NCBI GenBank assembly: GCA_002423435.1
Contig: DIWE01000002.1
Span: 26,809-90,808 of the forward strand
DNA: 64,000 nucleotides
Direction of reading: 5' to 3'
Source: Clostridiales bacterium UBA6114
GTDB lineage: Bacteria; Bacillota; Clostridia; Oscillospirales; Butyricicoccaceae
Shown: piece by piece, positions 17,177 to 25,656 of the stretch
Layout: each line of letters starts with the position of its first letter
How positions within the stretch are numbered: position 1 is the stretch's first letter
Position numbers and translations under genes: made by a program
Notes under the pieces: generated by a model
Told to the model about the DNA's origin: nothing
The model's input: the letters and a program-made list of their open reading frames with translations, nothing else
Database searches by the model: none

Positions 17177-17316
17177 AAGTTTGAAATTTTTCAAACTTGA
17201 TTTTATTTCAGTGCGTGTTGCTCGCCTTAGCTTAAGCCGCAACACATGCACAAAATGACCATTCCTTTTTATGGTCATTTTGTGCCTTGAGCACAGAGAA
17301 AGGAATGGTCATAAAT
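17177..17316 (+). repeat. Leader element, AAAGGA version, copy 2 (upstream of dctM)
   Basis: In order: hairpin AAGTTTGAAA/TTTCAAACTT (17177-17198); GTGCGTGTTGC/GCAACAC hairpin (17211-17245); inverted repeat GCACAAAATGACCAT (17248-17262) / ATGGTCATTTTGTGC (17271-17285), a 15-bp perfect stem; then AAAGGAATGGTCAT (17299-17312) five bases before the dctM ATG. The segment ATGACCATTCCTTT (17255-17268) is an exact 14-base complement of that Shine-Dalgarno copy. Two exclusive folds are therefore possible, one exposing and one burying the ribosome site. An 11-codon frame MTIPF... ends before the Shine-Dalgarno. Confidence 0.8.
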
Positions 17317-18606
17317 ATGGTACCAACAATATTTGTCGGCGTATTCATTCTCTTTATGCTTATGGGCATACCGGTCGCCTATACTCTGGGAGCGACGGCG
17401 CTTGTGACCGGGCTCGTCATCTGGGGACCCGGCGGGATTCCCATCGACGCGCTGGCCCAAAGGCTCGCTTACGGCCCCAATAATTTCACAACACTCGCGA
17501 TCCCCCTGTTTCTGTTTGCCGGAAAGCTAATGAACGAGGGGACGATCACAGACAGGCTTTTTAACTTCTGCCAAAGCCTTGTCGGCCGTTTCCCCGGCGG
17601 GCTCGGCCACGTAAACGTGCTCGGCAGCGTCATTTTCGCCGGGATGTCCGGCTCCGCCGCAGCCGACGCCGCCGGCCTCGGGGCGATCGAGATCAAGGCC
17701 ATGACCGCAAACGGTTACGACACGGAATTCTCCGCGGCGATCACTGCCTCCTCTGCCCTTCTAAGCCCGATCATCCCCCCAAGCGTCGCCATGGTTGTTT
17801 ACGGAGTGCTGTCAAACACCTCCGTCGCCAGACTGTTTATCGGCGGCGTTGTCCCCGGCCTCCTGATGTCGGCCGGGCTTTGCGCCCTTGTCTGGTATTT
17901 CTCCGTAAAAAGAAATTACCCCCGCTGCGCCCCTCCCACATTGAAGGAGTTTATCGTAAACGTCAAAAAGGCCTTCCTGCCGCTTATGACTCCGGTCATC
18001 ATTATCGGAGGGATCTGGACAGGTGTCTTCACCCCCACCGAGGCCGCGGCGGTCACCGTGGGCTATGTGCTCTTTCTCATCATGCTTGTCTATCGCTCGA
18101 TGAGATGGAAGGACATCTGGATACTGATCAAATCGTCAACCGTAGACTGCGCCGCGATCATGCTGATCATTTCCTGCGTATCCGTTTACGGTTATGTGCT
18201 GACCCTGACGAACATCCCCCTGCACGTCGCCCAGGCGATCCTGAACGTCACCACAAACCCCTTTTTGATCCTTCTGCTCTTAAATCTTTTTCTGCTGGTC
18301 GCCGGATGCTTTATGTCAACGCTCGAATGCATCATGCTGTTCACGCCCATTTTCCTCCCTCTTTTGCAGCAGGCGCACATCGACCCCGTTGCCTTTGGCG
18401 TCATCATGTGCGTAAATTTGATGATCGGCCAGCTCACACCTCCCTTCGGCATGACGCTGTTTATTACAAGCAAGGTGGCAAAGCTCCCCATGAACCGGCT
18501 TGTGGCAGCCTGTCTCCCGTTTATGGCATCCATCGTACTCGTCATGGTTTTGTGCATGGTCTTCCCCGGCCTTGTCACCTGGCTGCCGGATCTTGCGATG
18601 GGTTAA
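17317..18606 (+). CDS. dctM: DctM-family large TRAP permease
   Basis: Large membrane subunit (about 12 helices, 429 residues) that carries the substrate with Na+ down its gradient. Family motifs: 'FTTLAIPLFLFAGKLMNEG', 'VNVLGSVIFAGMSGSAAADAAGLGAIE', 'IIPPSVAMVVYGVLSNTSVARLFIGG'. ATG at 17317 follows the element-supplied AAAGGA at 13 bases. An in-frame ATG at 17305 abuts the site and is unlikely to be used. An unusual non-coding leader element separates it from dctQ, whereas many TRAP operons have dctQ and dctM overlapping. Confidence 0.94.
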   Translation: MVPTIFVGVFILFMLMGIPVAYTLGATALVTGLVIWGPGGIPIDALAQRLAYGPNNFTTLAIPLFLFAGKLMNEGTITDRLFNFCQSLVGRFPGGLGHVNVLGSVIFAGMSGSAAADAAGLGAIEIKAMTANGYDTEFSAAITASSALLSPIIPPSVAMVVYGVLSNTSVARLFIGGVVPGLLMSAGLCALVWYFSVKRNYPRCAPPTLKEFIVNVKKAFLPLMTPVIIIGGIWTGVFTPTEAAAVTVGYVLFLIMLVYRSMRWKDIWILIKSSTVDCAAIMLIISCVSVYGYVLTLTNIPLHVAQAILNVTTNPFLILLLLNLFLLVAGCFMSTLECIMLFTPIFLPLLQQAHIDPVAFGVIMCVNLMIGQLTPPFGMTLFITSKVAKLPMNRLVAACLPFMASIVLVMVLCMVFPGLVTWLPDLAMG

Positions 18607-18685
18607 CTTCGGTCCGGAAGCTTAAATCGATTTTTTCCGGCGTTTTCCCCGGTTAAATTTTTATACACGAGAAGGAGATGGTTTT

Positions 18686-19900
18686 ATGACGAATGCAAAC
18701 GACAGGAAAGGCCCTCTGCGCTCTCTGCGGATAATAGAGTTCGCAAACGTGATGGCCGGGCCGTTTGCAGGCAATCTGCTCGCCGACTGGGGCGCGGATG
18801 TCATAAAGGTCGAAATGCCCGGCGTCGGCGACCCGTTCCGCCAGTTTATGCCCCAGAAGGACGGGCGCAGCCTGAGATGGGCCACCATGGCGCGCAATAA
18901 ACGCTGCGTCACGCTGGACCTGCATTCCGAAAAAGGGAAAGAGATCTTTCTGCGGCTTGTAAAGCGGGCGGATATGGTGATTGAGAACTTCCGGCCCGGT
19001 ACGATTGAAAAATGGGGCGTCGGCTACGACGTGATGAAGTCCGTCAACCCCAAAATCGTGCTGGCGCGCATTTCCGGCTACGGGCAGGACGGCCCGTACA
19101 GGGAAAAAGCCGGCTTCGGGACGGCCGCCACCGCTTTTGCCGGCTATACGGCGCTCCAGGGCTATATCGACCGGGCGCCCGTCAGCCCTCCGGTCTCCCT
19201 CGCCGACCTGTGGGCGGGCATGTACGCCGTAATGGCCGGACTTTGCGCGGTCATATCCATTCTGGAAGGCGACCGGGCGGAGGGGCAGGTCGTGGATGTT
19301 TCTTTATATGAGCCCATTGTGCGGGCTCTGGAAGCGCCGCTCGCGGATTATACGGCAAACGGCAAAAAGCAGGTCAGGGAGCCGATGACGACCACGGTTG
19401 CAAGCCCCTCCTACATACACAAGACCAAGGACGGCAAATGGGTCATTATTATCGCGAGCACCCAGAAAACCTGGGAGCGGGTGCCCGGCGCGATCGGAAG
19501 GCCCGAGCTCCTGACCGATCCCCGCTTTTTGACGAATCCCGACAGGGTTGCGCATAACGCCGAGATGATCGGGATTATGGACGAGTGGACGGCGACGCTG
19601 ACGATGGACGAGGTGTGCGCTATTCTCGACAAAGCGGGCGTGCCGGCCTGCCCCGTCTACGAGGTGGACGACATGCTTATGGACCCGCAGTTTATCGCCA
19701 GAGAAAACATCATCCGGGTGAATGATCCCGTTCTCGGAAGCTTTTCCGCTCCGAGCATCGTTCCGAAGTTCTCGGAGACGCCCTGTGAGATCCGCCATTT
19801 CGGCCTCGGCCTCGGTGCCTCAAACGAAGAGGTTTACAAGGGAGATCTCGGGCTTTCGGATCGGGAGTATGAAAAGCTCAAAGAAGAAAAGATCATTTAG
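18686..19900 (+). CDS. CaiB/BaiF-family CoA transferase, second copy
   Basis: 404-residue class III CoA transferase, clearly paralogous to the one at 13777 ('LRIIEFANVMAGPFAGNLLADWGADVIKVEMPG'; 'RPGTIEKWGVGYDVMKSVNP'). The expected catalytic Asp lies in 'VSLADLWAGMY'. GAAGGAGATGG precedes the ATG. The two copies could form a heteromeric enzyme, or handle separate steps (substrate activation and release). Located between the TRAP permease and the lyase in the same operon. Confidence 0.92.
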   Translation: MTNANDRKGPLRSLRIIEFANVMAGPFAGNLLADWGADVIKVEMPGVGDPFRQFMPQKDGRSLRWATMARNKRCVTLDLHSEKGKEIFLRLVKRADMVIENFRPGTIEKWGVGYDVMKSVNPKIVLARISGYGQDGPYREKAGFGTAATAFAGYTALQGYIDRAPVSPPVSLADLWAGMYAVMAGLCAVISILEGDRAEGQVVDVSLYEPIVRALEAPLADYTANGKKQVREPMTTTVASPSYIHKTKDGKWVIIIASTQKTWERVPGAIGRPELLTDPRFLTNPDRVAHNAEMIGIMDEWTATLTMDEVCAILDKAGVPACPVYEVDDMLMDPQFIARENIIRVNDPVLGSFSAPSIVPKFSETPCEIRHFGLGLGASNEEVYKGDLGLSDREYEKLKEEKII

Positions 19901-19970
19901 CGGCCGCCGGTAATTCGCAAAATCCTTAAAGCGGAGGCTGGCCTTTGGGGCGGCCGGAAAGGAAACGATC

Positions 19971-20903
19971 ATGTTAAATCTGCCGAAAAAAGTTTTTCTA
20001 AGAGAGGTCGGCCCCAGGGACGGCTTCCAGATGGAGAAGAAATTCATCCCGACGGACTTAAAAGTCAAAGCGATCGATATGCTCTCCCAGTGCTCTTTTC
20101 AGGAAATCCAGTTTACCTCCTTCGTCCATCCCAGGGCGGTGCCCAACATGGCGGACGCAGAAGAGGTCATCGATAAAATCAAATACAGCTCCGGCACGAA
20201 ATACGACACGCTGATCCCAAACTGCAAGGGCTACATAAGAGCCGCGGCGGCGGGGATCAAAAAGGTGGAGCTTACCCTTTCCTCCACCGACTCGCACAAC
20301 ATCAACAACCTAAACTGCACCACAGGGGAATCCATTGCCGGCCTTGAGGAGTGCCTCAAGCTGGATTTGATCCCGGAGATCGTAGTGGGGCTCGCGGTTG
20401 TGTTCGGGTGCCCCTTTGAAGGGCGTCCCCCCTTTGAAAAGGTCAAATCGCTGGTCGACGCGATAACGGGGCTCGGCGTCAGGGAAATGGTCATTGCCGA
20501 TTCGAGCGGCGTCGCCGACCCCGGGCAGGTCTACGACTATTTAAGCCGCTTAAAGGACGCGCACCCCGACATTCTCTTTTATTTTCACGCGCACAACACG
20601 CACGGGACCGCCCTTGCCAATGTTCTCGCGGCATTGCAGGCGGGGATCACTGCTTTCGATTCGTCGGTGGCCGGCCTCGGCGGATGCCCCTATATTCCCG
20701 GCGCGTCCGGTAATCTCGCGACGGAGGACCTTGTCCAATTTTTCGAGATCATGGGAATTGAGACCGGCATCAACCTTGAAAAGCTGATCGAGGCGGCAAA
20801 ATTCACGGCCGAAGCGGTCGGGCATCACGACAGCAACACGTTAAGGGTCGGAAAGCTGACGCAGATTTCGGAGTGCGGCCCGAAGCACCAGCAAAACGGC
20901 TGA
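19971..20903 (+). CDS. HMG-CoA lyase-family enzyme
   Basis: 310-residue DRE-TIM metallolyase that cleaves a 3-hydroxyacyl-CoA into acetyl-CoA plus a keto acid. The N-terminal 'LREVGPRDGFQMEKKFIPT' matches the family's REVGPRDGLQ; metal ligands are expected in 'FHAHNTHGTALANV'; and 'GLGGCPYIPGASGN' is the HMG-CoA lyase signature with its Cys. Last gene of the LacI-linked operon. With two CoA transferases and a TRAP importer, the operon reads as: import an acid, make the CoA ester, cleave it. 3-Hydroxy-3-methylglutarate or a citramalate-like acid would fit, but this is inference. Confidence 0.9.
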   Translation: MLNLPKKVFLREVGPRDGFQMEKKFIPTDLKVKAIDMLSQCSFQEIQFTSFVHPRAVPNMADAEEVIDKIKYSSGTKYDTLIPNCKGYIRAAAAGIKKVELTLSSTDSHNINNLNCTTGESIAGLEECLKLDLIPEIVVGLAVVFGCPFEGRPPFEKVKSLVDAITGLGVREMVIADSSGVADPGQVYDYLSRLKDAHPDILFYFHAHNTHGTALANVLAALQAGITAFDSSVAGLGGCPYIPGASGNLATEDLVQFFEIMGIETGINLEKLIEAAKFTAEAVGHHDSNTLRVGKLTQISECGPKHQQNG

Positions 20904-20913
20904 ACGGGCAGCG

Positions 20914-20961
20914 AAAAACATCCTTTTTGCCGGCGTAAAATCCGGGCAAAAAGGATGTTTT
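20914..20961. terminator. Bidirectional terminator
   Basis: AAAAACATCCTTTTTGCC pairs with GGGCAAAAAGGATGTTTT; the A and T runs at the ends serve both the lyase operon (plus) and the cupin/transaldolase unit (minus). Confidence 0.88.
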
Positions 20962-20989
20962 CATAAAACCGACTGATCGGTTTGTCCTA

Positions 20990-21325
20990 CTATTTATACT
21001 CGTCCCTCGACGGATTAAAGCACTCGATAAAGGTGCAGTCCTCGAGGATTTTCCCGCCGTGCGGCTCCATCGGCTTAAACTCGTAAGCGTCCCCGGGTCC
21101 GACGACAAACATGACGCCGTCGTTGTTGAAAAACTCGATCTTACCGGTGAGCACGTAGCCGATCTGGGAGGCCTGATGCTGATGATACGGCATAATGACG
21201 TCTTTCTTCACCTCAAAATGGCAGAGCATCAGATCATCGTTGTATGAAAGCGTCGAGCGCATATGCCCCGGGCGCATTTCCACAGCATCCGTCTCGGACA
21301 ATCTCGCAACCTGTCTCTCTTTCAT
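20990..21325 (-). CDS. Small cupin-domain protein
   Basis: 111 residues. The cupin motifs are 'HFEVKKDVIMPYHQHQASQIGYVLTGKIEFFN' and 'VGPGDAYEFKPMEPHGGKIL', with His residues that could bind a metal. It lies 12 bp after the transaldolase-like gene and is probably co-transcribed with it. AGGGAGGG lies just before its start. It could be a sugar-phosphate isomerase-like or sensory cupin; no substrate can be named. Confidence 0.78.
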   Translation of the reverse strand: MKERQVARLSETDAVEMRPGHMRSTLSYNDDLMLCHFEVKKDVIMPYHQHQASQIGYVLTGKIEFFNNDGVMFVVGPGDAYEFKPMEPHGGKILEDCTFIECFNPSRDEYK

Positions 21326-21337
21326 AAAAGCCCTCCC

Positions 21338-22372
21338 TTACCGTTTTGAATGGATGTATTCCAGGGCGTTTTTCCATGCGCTCACAAAACTGCTCCGGAA
21401 GAGTTCCACCGGTCCGAATTCCTCATACTCGTGCGGCTCGATCGCGTTGATGAAATATGCCTTGCGGTGATCCGGCAGCTTTTCGATCAGCTCGTCGTCG
21501 ACGGAGTAGGGAGTCGGCTGCAAAAAGCGGCTTACAACCGGCAGATCGGCTTCGATCAGCTTGTCGGCGGTGCCTTTCCAGTTGATCGTGATCGAGGCGT
21601 CGGCGCCCACCATTTCCGTAAAGTGATGCAGGCCTCTCGCGCCGCCGCCGATGAATCCGCACGGATAATTGCGCTCCTTCACAAGCGCGTGCACCTTTTT
21701 GGCCACGCTGATCCCCGCCTGCCAGAGGGCGTCCTTATTGATATCGACATTGTTTTTCGCGACATATTTCTGCAGATACTCGTCGTAAATGCCGGTAATC
21801 AGGCTGAAATACAGCGGCGCGGGCGACTCCAAGTCCTTGGTCGCCTCCACGTATGTGTCGCAGACGTCCAGCACCTGGCGCACGGCCATGCACTCGGTGG
21901 CGTTAATCGGAACTCCCTCGGACGCCAGAACGCCGATCGCTTTCAGGCCGTCCTCGGTGACCGGGATCTTGATCATGATATTGGGGCCGGCCTTACGGTT
22001 ATAGCGCGCAAAGCGCAGAATGGACTCCGTGTCCTCCTGAATCGGGTTGCCCTGAATGCTCACATAGCCCTGACGTCCATGGCTTTTCTCATAAAGCGGC
22101 ATAAAATGCTTTGCGACGCCGCCGATCAGTTCGCGCTGCAAAACAACGAGTGCCTCACCGTCATCCTTTTCCTTGCTCATAATGTCGCTGAGAATTTTCC
22201 CGGCGTATTCGGATTCGTCGGGATCGTTCAGCATTTTCCATACGTAGGACGGATTCTGGGTGCAGCCGACGGCGCCGGCTTCAATCGCCATGTCCGCCTC
22301 TTTCCGTGTCACATTGTTGATCCAGAATCTTGTCTGTGTTGCTTTTTGCACGCGGATGAAATAGTCATTCAT
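21338..22372 (-). CDS. Transaldolase-family protein
   Basis: 344-residue TIM-barrel aldolase of the transaldolase family, which uses a Schiff-base lysine to move or cleave a three-carbon unit. 'AGAVGCTQNPSYVWKML' resembles the family's G(x)TTNPSL segment, with C-T in place of T-T. 'NIMIKIPVTEDGLKAIGVLASEGVPINAT' contains the likely catalytic Lys (in IKIP). It is longer than the compact fructose-6-phosphate aldolase (~220 residues). Its promoter is covered by a perfect 12-bp-arm palindrome, so it is probably repressor controlled. The paired cupin suggests a specialised sugar-acid or phospho-sugar route. Confidence 0.85.
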   Translation of the reverse strand: MNDYFIRVQKATQTRFWINNVTRKEADMAIEAGAVGCTQNPSYVWKMLNDPDESEYAGKILSDIMSKEKDDGEALVVLQRELIGGVAKHFMPLYEKSHGRQGYVSIQGNPIQEDTESILRFARYNRKAGPNIMIKIPVTEDGLKAIGVLASEGVPINATECMAVRQVLDVCDTYVEATKDLESPAPLYFSLITGIYDEYLQKYVAKNNVDINKDALWQAGISVAKKVHALVKERNYPCGFIGGGARGLHHFTEMVGADASITINWKGTADKLIEADLPVVSRFLQPTPYSVDDELIEKLPDHRKAYFINAIEPHEYEEFGPVELFRSSFVSAWKNALEYIHSKR

Positions 22373-22446
22373 GATTATAGCACTCCTTAAATTACTTGCA
22401 CATCATAAGCTTTTCCTGCACTGTCTGGATGTTGTTTTAACCACGA

Positions 22447-22509
22447 ATGAAATAATCGCGGACGATTATTTCATTTTTGATTATATCATTGTTTAAAATA
22501 CTTTTTCAA
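22447..22509 (-). promoter_or_regulatory. Promoter plus operator palindrome for the transaldolase unit
   Basis: On the minus strand: TTGAAA (22509-22504), 18-bp spacer, perfect TATAAT (22485-22480), then a perfect inverted repeat ATGAAATAATCG / CGATTATTTCAT with a 4-base centre (22474-22447). The palindrome covers the expected transcription start, as repressor operators do. The rest of the 331-bp gap 22373-22703 shows nothing else convincing. Confidence 0.7.
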
Positions 22510-22703
22510 CAAAATTTGAATTTTTAAGAGATCTTTGTCGGTATTTTTCGCAGTTTTCGCCGATATTGCTTCATTTTGAAACAATTTATCCCAAATGCGG
22601 CCTTTTTTCGCACGGCTTAATTCCGGGTGCAGCGCGAACCCGCAGAATCCGGGTTAAACCGGCCTGCGCAGGGCTTTCCCGACCCATGAGAGACCTCGAT
22701 TAA

Positions 22704-23234
22704 TCAGCGGACCATCAGAACCCCGAGCAAAGCGGAGACCCCGATCATAGCCGGGATGTTCAGCTTAAACTTAAAAAGCAGAATAAGCGCTATGGCGGCG
22801 ATCACAACCGGCTGCCAAAAGACTATGCCGTTTTGCAAATAGTTCGTTTCGCTCAGAGAAAAGACGACCGCAAGGATCATGCCGATGCAAACCGGGCGTA
22901 TTCCGCCAAGAGCGCTCTGCAGGTATGCGTTTTCCTTGAATCTGGAGATGAAGTGTGCCACCAGCATGCAAAGCGTCAGAGACGGCGTCATAATTCCCGC
23001 CACGGCACAAAAAGCCCCCGGGATTCCCCCGATCTGTATGCCGACAAAGGTTGCGCAGTTGATACCCATTGCCCCGGGCGTCATTTCGGCTATCGCTACG
23101 ATATCGGAGATCTGCTTTACGGTCATCCAGCCGCGCGAGGTCATTTCCTGGTTTAAGAAAGATATCGTCGACAATCCTCCGAAGCTGCAGAATCCGATTT
23201 TAAGATAGCACACGAACAATTCAAGGTATAACAT
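22704..23234 (-). CDS. Chromate transporter (CHR) half-protein, second subunit
   Basis: 176-residue membrane protein with one CHR domain: 'LKIGFCSFGGLSTISFLNQEM' and 'AEMTPGAMGINCATFVGIQIGGIPGAFCAV' match the family. It overlaps the upstream half-protein gene (start within 14 bases of its end). Such pairs of short CHR proteins are known to work together; single-gene ChrA is about 400 residues. The transported ion may be chromate/sulfate or another anion. Confidence 0.88.
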   Translation of the reverse strand: MLYLELFVCYLKIGFCSFGGLSTISFLNQEMTSRGWMTVKQISDIVAIAEMTPGAMGINCATFVGIQIGGIPGAFCAVAGIMTPSLTLCMLVAHFISRFKENAYLQSALGGIRPVCIGMILAVVFSLSETNYLQNGIVFWQPVVIAAIALILLFKFKLNIPAMIGVSALLGVLMVR

Positions 23235-23793
23235 TATGCTCCTCCAGCACCTTCCATAAGAGCCCGACCCCGGCGCCCAATACTACAACTAGAAGATTGC
23301 TGACCGGGGTAAACAGGCAAAGGAAAAACGCTCCCACGGCGATCGCATATTGTCTTTTATTCCGCAGCGCGGCTGATTTGAGCTCCGCAACCGCTCCGAC
23401 GATAATCGGGACTACGGCCGCGCGCACTCCGACCATGGCTCTTGCGATATATACGTTATCGATCAGTTTGTTGTAAAATACAGCGACAACCGACAAAACC
23501 ACAATCGACGGAAGCGCGACGCCGACCGCGGCAACCGCGCCGTACAGCGCTCCGCCGATCCGGTAACCGATCATCACGCAGATATTGATGACCATAATAC
23601 CCGGCACGGACCGCCCCACAGATGTGTAATCCAACAGGTCTTCCTTCCGAACCCAGCCTCTCTTTTCTATCAGCTCGGCCTGCAGTTGGGTAATGATACT
23701 CCATCCGCCGCCAAATGTAAATGTGCCGATTTTCAGCATTACCAGGAAAAGTACCAGCAGCTTCGGCCATTTTTCCGCGTGAAATATTTTCAT
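23221..23793 (-). CDS. Chromate transporter (CHR) half-protein, first subunit
   Basis: 190-residue CHR domain membrane protein ('LKIGTFTFGGGWSIITQLQAEL', 'SVGRSVPGIMVINICVMIGYRIGGALYGAV'). It is the upstream partner of the overlapping 22704-23234 gene. The two halves are divergent enough (FGGG versus FGGL) to form an asymmetric heterodimer. The ribosome site is modest (GAAAGTGATG). Confidence 0.88.
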   Translation of the reverse strand: MKIFHAEKWPKLLVLFLVMLKIGTFTFGGGWSIITQLQAELIEKRGWVRKEDLLDYTSVGRSVPGIMVINICVMIGYRIGGALYGAVAAVGVALPSIVVLSVVAVFYNKLIDNVYIARAMVGVRAAVVPIIVGAVAELKSAALRNKRQYAIAVGAFFLCLFTPVSNLLVVVLGAGVGLLWKVLEEHNVIP

Positions 23794-23839
23794 GGCATCA
23801 CTTTCAAAATAATCAGAACGATAAACAGAAGACAGAGAC

Positions 23840-23870
23840 TTTTCCCGCCGGCATGATGCTGACGGGAAAA
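23840..23870. repeat. Hairpin between leuD-like and CHR genes
   Basis: TTTTCCCG (23840-23847) and CGGGAAAA (23863-23870) with an inner GCAT/ATGC. It lies after the leuD-like gene (minus strand). It may be a weak terminator or mRNA 3' end; the downstream T tract is missing on that strand. Confidence 0.4.
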
Positions 23871-23911
23871 TCCCTGTTTCCTGCTGCCAAAAATCTTAAG
23901 GCGCTTCTTTA

Positions 23912-24394
23912 TCAGAGCGTTCCATGGGTCTTATAATATTGAAGCAACCCTTTTTCCTGAATGATGCTGAGGATCAGGGGAGGGAATTTGTGAAACGATT
24001 GCGAGCGGTTGTGGTTTATCAGGATAATACCCTCGACAGGATCGATTTCGAGCGTGTCGAGCTCCTTTGCCTCAATGTCGCATACAATTGGCAAAATCCC
24101 GAGGTTAATACCGCTTCTGTAAAACGTCCTTGCAAAAGACTTTGCAATGACGCACGGGATTCCGGCTTCCTTCAGCACCAGGGAGGCGTGCTCCCGCGAG
24201 GAGCCGCAGCCGAAATTCTCTCCGGCGACAATGATATCGCCCTTCTGAAGCGAGGGACCGAGATCCGGCCTGCAGGTTTCGAAGAGGTATGGGACAAGCT
24301 CTTTGATGGCGGTGCCTCTTGCCAGATGCACGTTATTCAGTATCTGTTCTCCGCCGATATTGTCCCCGATGAGTCTTGCTCTGCCGACTATCAT
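23912..24394 (-). CDS. Hydro-lyase small subunit, LeuD family
   Basis: 160-residue swivelling domain of an aconitase-type hydro-lyase. 'GRARLIGDNIGGEQIL' and 'AGENFGCGSSREHASLVLKEAGIPCVIAKSFARTFYRSGINLGI' are the LeuD signatures. Its ATG overlaps the stop of the large subunit (ATGA), with GGAGG inside that gene. Isopropylmalate isomerase is the generic name. The neighbours (isocitrate-lyase-type enzyme, enoate-type reductase, carboxylate importer) point instead to a catabolic dehydratase such as 2,3-dimethylmalate or citramalate dehydratase (inference). Confidence 0.88.
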   Translation of the reverse strand: MIVGRARLIGDNIGGEQILNNVHLARGTAIKELVPYLFETCRPDLGPSLQKGDIIVAGENFGCGSSREHASLVLKEAGIPCVIAKSFARTFYRSGINLGILPIVCDIEAKELDTLEIDPVEGIILINHNRSQSFHKFPPLILSIIQEKGLLQYYKTHGTL

Positions 24395-25638
24395 TTCGTA
24401 TCACCTCCCGCCGTAATATGCCCCGCCAGCGCAGAATATGCCGCCACAAGGGGGGAACTGATGTAAACGTTTCCTTTGGGGCTTCCCATACGGCCGTTGT
24501 GGTTGCGGTTTGTGGTGGAGATCACGTTTTCGCCGTCCGCGATCAGCCCGCCGTGCAGACCGGCGCAGGGCCCGCAGCCCGGCATAAGGAATGTCGCGCC
24601 GGATTTTGCCAGTGTTTCATAGATCCCTGTGCTGAGCATTTCCTCGACAATGCTTCTCGACGCGGGGCCGATGATCAGCCGCACATTGGGATGAATGGTT
24701 TTTCCCTTTAGGATTTCCGCCGCAACCTGGAAGTCCTCCAGCCTGCCGTTGGTGCACGAGCCGATAAACACCTCGTTTACGGTGATATCGTGGAGCTCGT
24801 CGGCCGGCTTCATATGATCGATTTCCGGCGGAATGGCCACTGCCGGTTTCAGCTTTGAGGTATCGATATCGATCACTTTTGCATACCGGGCGTCCGGATC
24901 GGGACCGACTCCCTTTATATCGGTGATTCCCTTCTTTGAAAACCACTCGGTCAGGACCTCGTCGCAGGGCATGATCGCGCACTTGGCGCCAACTTCAACC
25001 GCCATGTTGCAGATGACGGCGCGCGCGTCCACAGACAAATAAGAAATCGCGTCTCCGCCAAACTCCAGACACTGGTAAATCGCTCCGGACTGGGTCAGCT
25101 CGCTTAACAGGTACAGCGCGAGATCCTTTGACGTCACCTTCGGCGCCGGCTTGCCGGTAAAGTTTACCCGAACGGTCTCCGGCACTCTGAACCAGGATCT
25201 GTCGCACGCAAGCGAAACGGCGACTTCCGCCGCGCCCACGCCCGTAGCGAATGCGTTTAGGGCGCCGTAAGTACAGGAATGGGAATCGGTGCCGATCGCA
25301 ACAAACCCCGGCCGGACCGTGCCGCACTCGAGCATCATCTGATGGCAGACTCCCTGCCCCTGCTCGATCAGATTGAGTCGATGCAGGTGGGCAAACTCCC
25401 TGAGTTTTTTCTGCTGATTCGCGGCGCTCACGTTGGGGCAGGGGGCAAAGTGATCCAGAGTCACCATATGGCGCTCGGGGGACTTGACTTTGGACGAAAT
25501 CGTCTTAAAATATTCAATAACCGACGGTCCGTTTATATCCTGCATCATGGTGGCGTCGATATCGACCACCACGATATCTCCCGCATGCACGGCTTTGCCG
25601 CATTTCGCGCTAAATATTTTTTCGACAACGGTGCTCAT
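24391..25638 (-). CDS. Hydro-lyase large subunit, LeuC family
   Basis: 415-residue [4Fe-4S] aconitase-type subunit of the short (archaeal/clostridial, type 2) LeuC class. 'DHFAPCPN' and 'GTDSHSCTYGALNAFATGVGAAEVAV' are family motifs, and cluster cysteines are in 'GSCTNGR' and 'MPGCGPCAG'. It acts with the overlapping small subunit to add or remove water from an alkyl-malate or alkyl-maleate type acid. Standard leucine genes (leuA, leuB) are absent nearby, which supports a catabolic role. Confidence 0.9.
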   Translation of the reverse strand: MSTVVEKIFSAKCGKAVHAGDIVVVDIDATMMQDINGPSVIEYFKTISSKVKSPERHMVTLDHFAPCPNVSAANQQKKLREFAHLHRLNLIEQGQGVCHQMMLECGTVRPGFVAIGTDSHSCTYGALNAFATGVGAAEVAVSLACDRSWFRVPETVRVNFTGKPAPKVTSKDLALYLLSELTQSGAIYQCLEFGGDAISYLSVDARAVICNMAVEVGAKCAIMPCDEVLTEWFSKKGITDIKGVGPDPDARYAKVIDIDTSKLKPAVAIPPEIDHMKPADELHDITVNEVFIGSCTNGRLEDFQVAAEILKGKTIHPNVRLIIGPASRSIVEEMLSTGIYETLAKSGATFLMPGCGPCAGLHGGLIADGENVISTTNRNHNGRMGSPKGNVYISSPLVAAYSALAGHITAGGDTK

Positions 25639-25656
25639 AGGCAGATATACCTCTCT

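Noticed and set aside
21350..22390. 346-codon plus-strand frame opposite the transaldolase gene
   Set aside because: Shadow frame of a GC-rich gene; Ala/Arg/His/Asp-rich with no recognisable domain.
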